Shown: positions 36,310 to 46,535 of the stretch, one piece after another
Numbering within the stretch: the first letter of the stretch is position 1
Layout of the letters: every line of letters begins with the position of its first letter
Notes under the pieces: generated by a model
Told to the model about the DNA's origin: nothing
Seen by the model: the letters and a program-made list of their open reading frames with translations, nothing else
Database searches by the model: none
Assembly: GCA_018398805.1 (NCBI GenBank)
Contig: JAGFBZ010002020.1
Location: 124,001 to 188,000, forward strand
Length of the DNA: 64,000 bases
Direction: 5' to 3'
Origin: Hirundichthys speculiger
Lineage: Eukaryota; Chordata; Actinopteri; Beloniformes; Exocoetidae
Translations under genes and position numbers: made by a program

Positions 36310-36904
36310 CAGTGGTACCTCTACTTATGAAATTAATTAGTTCTGGAAGTAGTTTCGTAACCTGAAAATTTCATAAGTAGAGACGCGTTTTCCATGTAAA
36401 TGCCCTAATCCTTCCAAGCCCCCCAAAATTCGAACATAATTTTAAAAAATAAATTATAAATAATACATGAAATGGCATAAAAACCTGTAAGAAATACATG
36501 TTAGAACTAGAAAAGCACTCGTAGAGTGCAGACCTTCACCAAGCGCAATAATTATCGAAAATTTGAAAGTGATCCAGAATCTAGGATTTCTTCCAGATCA
36601 CACCCAAAATGAAATCAGTTCTTCCTTTTCACATTTCCGACAACTCCTGAAAATTGCATCAAAATCCATTCATAACTTTTTGAGTTATCTTGAACACAGA
36701 CAGACAAACTGACAGATAAACGCCGCAAAAACATAACCTCCTTGGTGGAGGTAAAAATTGTTTATTTACCTGGGTTGCTGGGTTACGTTCATACAGAGAA
36801 GGGGCCCTCCTAGCCAATGGGATGCCAGGAAGATGCTAAGCAATAGCCAATGGCAGAGGAGCTAGGACGCACCGCTTTCAAACCGAGATACGGAAGCCGA
36901 CAAG
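36310..36904. mobile_element. MITE with 'cagtggtacctctac' end, interrupted by a dispersed repeat
   Basis: The left end (CAGTGGTACCTCTACTTATG) matches a widespread fish MITE end. It contains a perfect 15-bp inverted repeat (CTCTACTTATGAAAT at 36319-36333, complement at 36368-36382). A copy of the 16905-17118 repeat is inserted at about 36500-36765, and non-repeat-like DNA resumes after it. The right end is not defined. Confidence 0.5.
36510..36762. repeat. Dispersed repeat, copy B
   Basis: The same family and orientation as 16905-17118. This copy is fuller at its left end ('aaaagcactcgtagagtgcagacc') and ends 'cctccttggtggaggtaa'. The GC-rich ends carry 'cttcaccaag' and 'cttggtggag', which are partly complementary. 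Confidence 0.8.
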
Positions 36905-36906
36905 TA

Positions 36907-37050
36907 GGGGAGAGTGGGGTAATGTGAGATGGTCTTTACACCCCCCTGCCCTCTAAGCAAGCTAAATTGATGTGTCTATAAAATTAACAAATTTTTATTT
37001 AATTTAGGATGTTTCCTAAGGACGGAAATGATCAGAATGTTTGCCGACCA
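36907..37050 (-). repeat. Terminal fragment of the pogo-like family
   Basis: The DNA from 36907 (GGGGAGAGTGGGGTAATGTG) to about 37050 is an inverted copy of the right end of the 32723-36065 element (matching 35935-36065). It is flanked on the left by TA. It is either a deleted copy or part of a rearranged insertion. Confidence 0.8.
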
Positions 37051-37054
37051 ACAC

Positions 37055-40000
37055 CAAAATGATCCAGGCCTGAAAACTGGTAAAATTTCAGCTTTTATGG
37101 AGATGCTCATACTTGATGATGACCACTGAATAAAGTGCCTTTGATTTGAAGCACCTGGCTGTTACTTACCATCTCAGTTCTACTTGGAGCCAGTCAGCAT
37201 TTATTTAGTTTCCTATACAGTGCCTTTGTATTTTGACTGATTTCTTCATACAAAGTTAAATAATTAAACAGTGTAATAGGTTGTTGTCTGAGGTTGCATT
37301 CCCTACTTTGAAGAATTGGTGAAGACCAGATGATTTTCCTTTTTTATTTTGTCCTGATATGAAAAATCTGAAAAGCAAATGAGGGTGTCCTTTCTTTTTC
37401 ATGTGATTGTATGCTCTGGAGGCCCAGTTTGATGAAAAACGTACTTTACATCTCCACCAGGAGTCCTTGAGATAGCTTCCTGCCTTAATAGCATGTGTGA
37501 AAAAGAAGAACATGAGCCACTCATCTTGAAAAACATGTTAACACCAAAGTGGAACTGGAAAATGTCTGTTTTGAAAAATAAATCCAGGGCTTATCTTGTG
37601 AGTAAATCAAAGGAATTTTTTTGAACGATATGTTGACAATTATTGTCCGCAGGCTGTGGACTATCCAGCTATTCCGTTTGCTTTTAACCAACAGCCAGAT
37701 ACTCTGTATACCCCCTTTTTGTCTCAGCTTAGCTTTTAATGTAACTGCAATCAACCACAACAAGATTTTTGAGGCCCTGCGCTCATCCCTCAGAAATCCC
37801 ACCAAACGTGAGCAGTATTGGAATTCCGGAGCGCTATGCCAAGCGTTGAGCCTCCCTGCCTCTCACAAGCAGTGTGTGGAGGAGCAATTTTCCTCCAGCT
37901 GAACTTCCCAAAGCTGCTTCACCTGGAACCAATCTGTAACACAATCGAAGGGTCCTGACTTGAAAGCTCATTCCTTCCCTTTGATAGTCTCTTCTTGGTA
38001 GCCTGCATGGTGCTGGGAACTGGCCCTTTGTAATCTGCAGATACAAAAGAGCCGAGGATTGAGACAAGTATTCACCTATCAAAGTGCATTATGCAAATAA
38101 CTGAGGAAATAAAGCTGGGATACTCTGTTTTGTTTTTTAAAATGCCCCGTTTTCCTGGCATGATAGGGATAATGGGCTGGTGTTTGGAAATGTAAAGCAT
38201 CATTGTCATTTTTCCCTTTATATTTGATATAATATTTTCTCAAATAAAAAAACACAGAGTATGAAGTGAGTCAGAGCGGCTATCTGCTAACCCTTTAATG
38301 ACAGGTGTGAGTCAAGCACCTTCACTAAACATCTTGATTTCCATATTAGCCCCATTTACCAATCAGTATTTTTTTTTACTGCTTTCACCATACAAAGGGA
38401 GTAGTTGAAGTTTAATAGCTGTCCATTTAGGGCTTTTGGGAATTTTAGTCTTGAGTCAACATGCCAAACCTTATTTCCTTCCTTCACCTCTTCTGTTTTA
38501 GGCATAAGCTCCCTCAAGCAAAATGCCATCACAGATCTTGACTCACTGATTTAGTTTGTGGCTCTACTGGAGGTTGAACTTTTTCCTGTGTAAGAAAAAA
38601 TATGTAAAATAATAAAAAGAAAATGCAGAAACTTTTAGAAAAAAACTACAGACTAGTTTTGTTAAACCAAACGTACTTAAGTAGCAGGACGATGGGCGTC
38701 TTTCTCAGACATCTGAAAGAAGAGATTGTAATTGCTGTGCTCAGTCCTTTGAATAGCTACTACATGTTCATCCACGAGATATTAATTCAGTCATTAGCTG
38801 CAATGCAATCACAATCAGGAGAGCCCAACTAATGATGTGAAGCAAGAAATGAAAAGAACATTTGTTCGGAGAGCCCTCCTTACACAGGGAGCCCTATTTA
38901 CCGGTCTGTAAGTTTGGAAACCAGTCAGTCAAGAGCTTGTATGACCACAGATCCAGTCCGTGCTCATGATCGATTGTCTGCTCTTCCCTAGAGTGAAGTC
39001 CAGCCAAAATGTGCCCTCCTCTTCTTATCCTATAATCAATTTATCCTGTCAGACTTTCATGCACTTTTGCACTTTTTTCAAGACTTTTTTCATTCAGATT
39101 GTGTCACAGTTTAAAAAAGTTATAGACTTCTTATAGAGGTCTGGGCTTCATATTAAACTACCAAGACTGGTCTTTTTGTCTGTTTATATCATGAAACAGA
39201 AAAATGAAAAATGTGCTTAATTAGTTTGATAGATTGTGATTGAGACAAGTTGAGAGGCGTGTGGCATGTTTTTATTTGTGCTTACACAAAGCCCACTTTT
39301 AAAGGAACCTGAGTAATCATAACAAATAAGTTGTGCTCTATATTAAGACTGTTGTAATATGTAGATATAGGTGTAAACTATGTAGGCATACCAATACTGC
39401 GGAGCTGATCTGCAGCAATAAAACAAATAAGGACCAAAAAAGTGATTTTTGCACAACATCCTTCAGCATCCAAGCTTCCATGAAATTCTCTCCAATTGAT
39501 GGGTTACTTCATAGAAATGTATAATATTTTTTGCCTACTTGGTCTGAATGCATCTAGGTTTTTTTTCTTCTTTTTTTCCTATTTTTTGGCATATTCAATT
39601 CAATATTTCTATCAGTAAGAGGTCTTCTAAAATGAAAATGGTAAGTTTTTCAAGTTTTTTTTTCTTTTTTCATGTTTGAAAAATTCCCCTTAAGTATGAG
39701 AGAAACACTGAGATGCATTTCATTTTTACCTTTTTTTTATTTAACTCATTTGAACAATTTCTAGACTGCAAGTGTTTATAAGCTTCTTTTTAATTAGATT
39801 TTTTTTATGTCTTATGTATTTTTATTTCTCCAAGACCTTTTAAATAGTGTATACTGCCTTCAGAAGCTTAAATGCTCATAATAGTGTATTAACTGTATAT
39901 ATATCATTTCTTTAAAATCTTTCCCTTTTTGTTTCTTTTCCAAAAATGGTCTTTTAGCACTGCCTAAAGGCTACGTGATATTGCATTGCACTGTGCATAT

Positions 40001-41700
40001 CTCTTCTGTAAACACTGCATTCTTGCATGTACAGAATTCAAACCACATTTTCTTTTTATCGTGGTAAATAAAAGGACTTCCAGTTTCTGAATGATTGTCA
40101 CTTAAGTTGAAATTTCTGCTTTACAAGATTCTGCCAGAGTATCTGTGAACTCCATTGTCGTTGCTTTTGTCCTCAGGCACTTCAGCTTCCACATTTATCC
40201 TTTCCTTCCTCTTCCCATTCACTCTCTGTCAGTCAGCGGATATCAATTTCTACTAAAACAAATTGATTCTTTTTGCTTTTTTCTGCATGTCTTCAAGCTG
40301 ATTCGATTACTTTGCTGACTATTTTTGTTTTCAGCTTTCCATTCAGGATTTATTCTATGTATTTTGGATCAAAGGCCTGTCTTGTCTGCAGTGATTGCTA
40401 TTATCATAAACTGTGGGGTCATATGGAAGTTGATTTTTCTAAAAAAAAAAAAAAAAAAAAAAGAAAAAACCTAAAAATCTCTATATATAATACATGTACT
40501 TAATATCTGAACAATTGCATGATCTAAAAAAGTAAGCCAATGGACCTCAGTTTTTATCTGAACATTCAGGTCAACAATGTGATCCAATGTTCTGCTCTCG
40601 ATGTCTAAGATCCGACTCCTTTGTGTTTGACTTGCACGACCCCGGCCTCGGTAAACAACACATGCAGCTTTAATTGGAATCACTTGGTCATCCTGAAGCT
40701 GAATGAACAGAGCTTTGTTCAGCATGACAGCTCCTACAACCTGAAATACCTCCAAGAAGGTGGCTGTTTCAGAGAAACCATATGAACATCAGAAATCATC
40801 TCCATACTTCTGGTGGTATTGATAATAACGCTGACGTTGGTTGTAAAATTTGATAAAGCTGATGCTCAAAAGGACAAATGGAAATATATCTCTTTATATA
40901 CATATTGGCATGATTTGTGTTTTATTGAGTTAGATATATCAATCCATCATTTAGTCAAATATCCTTATCTGGCCTCCATCTGTTATCCTGCACTTTATGT
41001 ATTAGAAAAATGGCATTTTCAAAATAACAAGAGGAAAACAGACAAAGCACAGCTGGTAATTTTCCTATATTTGGAAAATAAAGTTAATCATTTACAATTC
41101 AATCAAAGCTTGGATTTCAAGGAGCTATAACTCAACAAAGATCAGGAGACATAATGAATGACTTGTTGTATGAGATGATAAAATAATATGACAGATGCAT
41201 GTTTTAATTTACTTAATACTTGTAATCAAGTGGGTGCTTGCTCTGAAAGGATTCTCCATGTGAACTGATGCATATAAAGTAGAATATGAGGCCATATTAC
41301 AAAATCAAGTTTAAGGCAACTATATATAGCATATGGACACAATAAATGCAATGGGCTTTTAGTAAGAAACACGAGGAGCTAGATTTTATTCCATTCTTCT
41401 TTGATTTTTCCTTCTTTGTCAGTATATGGTTGCATTGTTGTAGTTCATAATTTCAGCACCTCAGCAGAGGTATTAATGACTAACAGATGTTGCCTGCCAA
41501 AACTGCTAATGCGTTCAGGTGAAAAGATGGGTACATAAGATGCAGTTTCACATGCCTGCCTGTTCCATCTAATGCTTCTCAAGGTCTAAGGGATTTTAAG
41601 ATTAAGGTTTTTATACACAAAGGTGTTCATTTATATGCAGTTTTACAGTCTGTGGCTGTGCTGTATTACTTTTTTATATCCTGCCCCAGCATGGATGTAG
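37055..41700. other. Gene-free interval
   Basis: Mostly unique-looking DNA. The block 37780-38100 is richer in GC and looks like a possible conserved non-coding element. An unassigned 94-codon minus-strand frame lies at 40471-40755. T-rich tracts lie at 39556-39670, and a poly(A) run at 40441-40462. No exon is recognised. Confidence 0.4.
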
Positions 41701-41715
41701 ACATGCTGTTTTTTC

Positions 41716-41892
41716 GGCACTAGTGGCCTTTATTTGTAGAGAGAGAGATATAGATGGAAAGAGGGCAGAGACTGGCAAGACATGCGGCAAAGAGTCATAC
41801 AGGCCGGGAGTCGAACCTGCAACGGCTGCGTCGAGGACTACAGCCCCTGTACACGGGCCACCTGCCCTAACCACTGTTCCACCAAGCAGCCC
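41716..41892 (-). mobile_element. tRNA-derived SINE, copy 2 (minus strand)
   Basis: The reverse complement starts 'gggctgcttggtggaacagt', has an A-box region and a B box GGTTCGACTCC (plus 41807-41817), and ends in 'aaataaaggcc'. It matches the SINE at 27538-27725 through the head and body. Confidence 0.85.
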
Positions 41893-41894
41893 AA

Positions 41895-43165
41895 GGTAAG
41901 CTGTTTAACACAGTTTTGCATGTGTGATTTTGTTAATTGGAAAACCAGTGTTATCTTTCTTAAAACCAGCAATTTGCACGGCCTCTTTGCTTTTGAACCT
42001 TTAACATTTGTGCAAGGTGTCTTTAGGTGACGGTAAATTAACAAACCAGCAGCAAAATAGGCATTTGGAAAAATCACTTTCCATTTGACAGAAATAGCAA
42101 CCATTCATTCTTATATGATTCCTCAAACTTCCTTAAGTGAATAAATGGCCAATTAAAAAGATGTTCATCTGCGTCTGTGAGAATGTCCTCCCAAATTAAA
42201 TGAAGAACATGACTCCGATTAATCTGATTAAGATCCAGTTTGAAAGGCCTTTTTCAGCTTCCAGCATCGAGGACATTCCAAGATATTAAACCTAGTGAGT
42301 GAGCTCTCTGTTTTCGTTTGAGCCTGACCTTTGCTAAAACGGTCACTCGGGTTTCAGAGCTGGTCATCAATGGCCAATGTCTTGGGAGCTCAACAATACA
42401 TAATGACCCATCATCGTCACAGACGCTTGATATAGATAAGATGTGCTTCATTGATTTAAGAGTGACGTCAAAACCTGGAAACATGAACAATACTGTTTGA
42501 TCAATGTCAGACTCTGAAGCCAACTAATTTCATATGTGTCCTGTATCAAAGTAATTTGGCTGACGGAAATGCCAAATTGGTGTCTATTTATCTTTTTTTT
42601 TCAACTTTTGTGACAGAGTTAATACTACCAAACTAAATCTTCTCATTTAAATGTGACAAAGATGAAATATTAGTGTGGACAAACAAATTTACAAAAACAA
42701 ACAGAAGAAAAAAAAGAAAGAAAAAAATAAAAAATATAAAGAAAAACACCCCCCCCCCCCCACTTCAAATTTGCTTTTCAAATGTTAGAAGTATATTTTT
42801 TTTAAACAGGTCCTGAGGATTTTTCTGTAAAGCATCTTGGTCCATTAAACCTCAATGGAAATCAGTAAAATCTAAAATTGAAAGCTTTCAGAGTTGGTAA
42901 AGATACAACCACTGAAGTGAAGATGAGGATTTCCTGAAGCAGCTTTCAGAAAATATATCTTTTTTTTAAAAAAAACAGATATCTTTATAACACAACATAA
43001 TCTCCATAAACATTTCATATATCAACCTCAAACTCTCACTGTTATAAAATATCTACCTCTGTGGAAACCCTGTTCTATTATGCACAGTGCTCCTAAACAG
43101 TGTTGATGTCATGTCTGTTATGCAGACAATCAACAGTGAACCGCTGCAATAAAAGCCATATTCAA
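41895..43165. other. Gene-free interval with possible regulatory block
   Basis: No exon recognised. The block 42170-42500 holds ATTAATCTGATTAAGATC, GGCCAAT and GTGACGTCA words (homeodomain, CCAAT and CRE-like) and is less AT-rich than its surroundings. A poly(C)12 run lies near 42749-42760. Confidence 0.35.
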
Positions 43166-43176
43166 ACAAACTAGAC

Positions 43177-43473
43177 CAGTGGTGCGCAAACTGTGGTACG
43201 TGTACCACTGGTGGTACGCGAGCGCTCTCTGGTGGTACGCGGGGGAACGTCATGACTTGTCAGTGCATGATAATCCATTATAAATACAACGTTTCAAATG
43301 AAATTCAGGTAACAATAAATAACCACAATAAGGAATAAACATCTCTCCTGTGTGTTTAAAGCTAATTGAGAGGGCATGTATGGCTATATTTTAAAATTGG
43401 TCATCATGGTGGTACTCGGGTAGCTCAATAGTTTCTCAGGTGGTCTGCAGCATTAAAAGATTGAGAACCACTG
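43177..43473. mobile_element. hAT-type MITE, about 297 bp
   Basis: Ends CAGTGGTGCGCAAACTG and, reversed, CAGTGGTTCTCAATC. The flanking 8-mers AACTAGAC and GTCTAGAC agree at six positions, consistent with an aged 8-bp duplication. The interior carries 'gtggtacgcg' repeats. CAGTGGT-CTCAAA ends are typical of hAT MITEs. Confidence 0.7.
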
Positions 43474-43553
43474 GTCTAGACCAATGATTCACTGCACAAA
43501 GTACTGTGTAAATAGTTGAATCCTACAAATCATTTCACAGACAGGGAAGATTA

Positions 43554-44740
43554 ACAGGTTGGTTCAAAATAATAGGAGTGTGCTAAAACAAAAAAAAAAA
43601 ATAAAATAAAATAATTAATAAAGCTCAAAATGTTTATATTATCTCTTTTATTTCCAAACACTAATGCATTAGGAACACTGCACATTCTTTTCCAAATCAA
43701 AATATGAACAAAAATGTATCAAATTTGTTGTTACTTTTCAGAAAGTGAAAATTTACGGAATATTAGGCTGTTAAAAAAAAAAAGCAGTGTGTTCGTGAGG
43801 TCATTCATTCTGTGAAAAAACAGCTGTCAAACAGGTGACCATTTATTTAAGGATGAATGAAGCAAAGTTACTTGTAAGTACTGTAACAATTATAAGACAC
43901 CTATGTAAAGTAAAGGTTTCAACGAGAAGTCCTGGGAAAGTCCCATTGTTGGGAAGAAAAAAATGGCATGTGCTGAAAAAGTTACAATTTGCCAAAGAAA
44001 ACACTGACTGGCTAAAAGAGAAATGGCTCGTTTTATGGACTGATGAAAGCAGGATTGTTCTCTTTGGTTCTAGTAGCTACAGACAGTTTGTCAGACAACA
44101 GTGAAATTCAAGCCACAGTACATGTGATGACAGTGAAGAATGGTGGTACAAACTTCCTGACATGGGGATGTTTCTCTTCCTCTGGTGTCAGGCCTGTTTA
44201 TCACAAACCTGGAATCATGGATCAGTCTGAATACATCAAATTACTTGAAGAGGTCATGTTGCCTCATCCTGAAGATTAAAAATCCCATTGAAATAAATTT
44301 TTCAACATGATGACCCCAAACACACCACTAAGCAAGTGGCAACAAGATTAATTTTATGGAGTGGCCAGCCTAAACCCTGGACCTTAATCCAGTAGAAAAC
44401 TTGTGGGGTGATATTAAAAATGCTGTTTCTGAGACAAAACCAAGAAATGCAGAGGAATTAAGGAATGTAGTCCAGTCGTGCTGAACTGGAATACCTGTTC
44501 ACAGGTAACAGAAGTCAGCCGACTCCATGTAACACAGATGTGAAGCAGTTCTCAGGAACAGTGGTTATTAAACTAAAGATTAGTTCACAGGAAATCTGAA
44601 TCTCCAGGCATTTCTCAGTTTATACAGTAAAGGTTTGAGTTTGGGAGGTAAGATACAGACACTGCTAGTTTTTTTAGAAGAGCCTAATATTCACTTACTC
44701 ACTTTTTCAAACACACTACTATTATTTTGAACACGATTGT
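43554..44740 (+). mobile_element. Decayed Tc1-like element, 1.19 kb
   Basis: Inverted ends share GTTCAAAATAATAG (left 43562-, GTTCAAAATAATAGGAGTG; right as its complement near 44719-44733). TA lies next to both ends. The transposase remnant inside is on the plus strand. It belongs to a different family from the Tc1/mariner copy at 24554. Confidence 0.8.
43850..44560 (+). pseudogene. Tc1-like transposase remnant
   Basis: Recognisable blocks: [17 protein letters not shown] followed by [13 protein letters not shown] (first catalytic Asp), then after a frameshift TWGCFSSSGVRPVYH and a MDQSEYIKLLEEVMLPHPED segment. Further on, DNA for the 'FQHDN.PKH' block (second Asp) and 'DLNPVENLW' can be seen with changed bases (about 44308-44410). 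The reading frame is broken more than once, and the N-terminal DNA-binding part is short or missing. Confidence 0.75.
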
Positions 44741-44933
44741 ATATGGGGGACTGAAACCATATCCAAATGCAAAAAATGTTTGACAAAAACTCTATAATCA
44801 AATCAATATACCAATAAATTCTATGAAAAATAATTTCAAAATGAATGTAGGCAAGATGCAGCATGGTGGTTCCCAACTTAAATCTTGACCAGAGTTCTTT
44901 CTATGTGACATCCAAAAACATGTATGTGATTCT

Positions 44934-45015
44934 TAGCGGCCCACAAGAGTGAGTGTGAGCCAGTCTGCTTGTTTCCCTATGTGTGGAATAGACTGGTGAC
45001 CAGTCCAGGGTGTTC
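44934..45015 (+). repeat. Fish LINE/SINE tail, left half
   Basis: 'gactggtgaccagtccagggtgttcccctgg' is the common fish repeat phrase that normally continues to 'gctgggataggctccagc...cccgcgaccc'. That continuation is found 1.4 kb away at about 46425-46500, so the repeat has been split. Confidence 0.6.
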
Positions 45016-45532
45016 CCCTGGCTTTCAACCTGGGACACGTGGGACACAGGAGCAGGGCGTCAGGAGGGGCTGGGGGGGCAGTGCTCCCCCAGCCCGGGCC
45101 CAGGAGGGCCCGGCGAAAGACAAAAAAACAGGTCTCTTCTCAGGCATCAGTCGCGCCTTGAGCAATGCTGATTACAGCTACTTCTGCGACAAGTACGTAT
45201 GTTACGTAAGAGGTTATATCTATAGGTTTCCCAGCCAGAATGAGTCATGGTTGGTCAAAAAAATTTAAGACTGACTTTGGTCATGTGGGTTTCTACACAG
45301 TGAATTGAATGTTGTGCTGCATGGCCGGCTTCATGTTCACTCTCACAGTTAACTTTACAATGTGCAAATTTACAAGTGGATTGCTGGTAATATCTCCAAT
45401 TGTATTTTGGGTAATATCGTCATCAACAGCCATCTATTAACGTCATCATCAGTCACTAGTCAACAGAGTCTACGTGGTGCAGACTAGGTGGATCACTTAG
45501 TACAACTAGGTGGATCACGGATTAATTAAATC

Positions 45533-45719
45533 ATGAGTGGCAGTTCATACAAGCATAAAAGTGGAGCAACAAAACACAAAGAAAAGGAAAAAAGAGCACA
45601 GGTAAAGACTAAACTAAAAAAGCTGGATACATATCCTCCTGGAGATGAACCTGACATTGTTGTCAGCGGGTCAAGCCCACCAAAACTGGCACCACGGTCA
45701 GGGAGCCAGATTCACAGGT
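45533..45719 (+). pseudogene. hAT transposase N-terminal fragment
   Basis: An ATG at 45533 opens a frame starting MSGSSYKHKSGATKHKEKEK, which resembles the N-terminus of hAT transposases related to ZMYM-type proteins (MSG.KYKSGA.KRKEK). It is open to a possible GT donor at 45718. The rest of the transposase is absent, so this is likely a deletion derivative. The enclosing element is probably about 45030-46420, but no ends could be paired. Confidence 0.4.
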
Positions 45720-45754
45720 ACAATTTCTCACAATCACTGACACTGAAAACAATA

Positions 45755-45835
45755 TAATAATAATAATAATACATTTTATTTCTAAAGCGCTTTTCAAAAA
45801 ACTCAAAGACGCTTTACAGAGCTTAAAAAAAATAA
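45755..45835. repeat. LINE 3' tail fragment
   Basis: 'aataataataatacatttta' and 'aaagcgcttttcaaaaaactcaaagacgctttacag' match a common fish retrotransposon tail. Confidence 0.55.
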
Positions 45836-46424
45836 AAACAAAGACAAATAAAACAAGCAAATGAAACAAAGACATCATATAAAATGTAATATGTGAGTTT
45901 GTTGTAAACTGTTGATGTGGTTGTTATCGGAGTAGACAGACCGCCTAACGTTATTATTAGGGGCCAGATAGCCTAATGTTTTTGTTGTTCTCATGGTTTG
46001 TTAGACTTTATGTCAGTTTTGTCAGGTTACTCTTGCAAAAAGGCTCGTACAACGACGTGCTCGGAGTTGGTATTTATTAACAGCAATGGAAACACATCAG
46101 GCGAAATCGGCACTTGGTACCGAGCAGAATGAATGAATGCCGGTAGCTACTACAACAATAACTGGTGCGTCTCCCGCGTGACGTCACAACTGCATACCGC
46201 CGAATACATTTTAGACAATATATCATGCCATAATACTACAGGTTTGATTTATTTCAAAATGACATGGTCGCTCTTCGTGGTGTTGAACTCTTACTATCAA
46301 ATGCTTTGAGCTATGTGTCAAAAATGTAGTAATGCATATAAACCCCACTGTTGCGGGCACGTGTGTGTTGTAAAACGATGTAATCACAAGCTTTATTGGG
46401 CTTAAAGGGCCGTGACATGTTCCG

Positions 46425-46535
46425 CCGCTGCTGGGACAGGCTCCCGCAGACCCCTGTGACCCTAAACTGGATTGAAGTGGGCACAGATAATGTACAGGTA
46501 AACTGCAATTTTAATTTTTCATGCAATTTCATCCA
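46425..46535 (+). repeat. Fish LINE/SINE tail, right half
   Basis: 'gccgctgctgggacaggctcccgcagacccc' and 'gaccctaaactggattgaagtggg' form the usual continuation of the fragment at 44934-45015. Confidence 0.6.
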
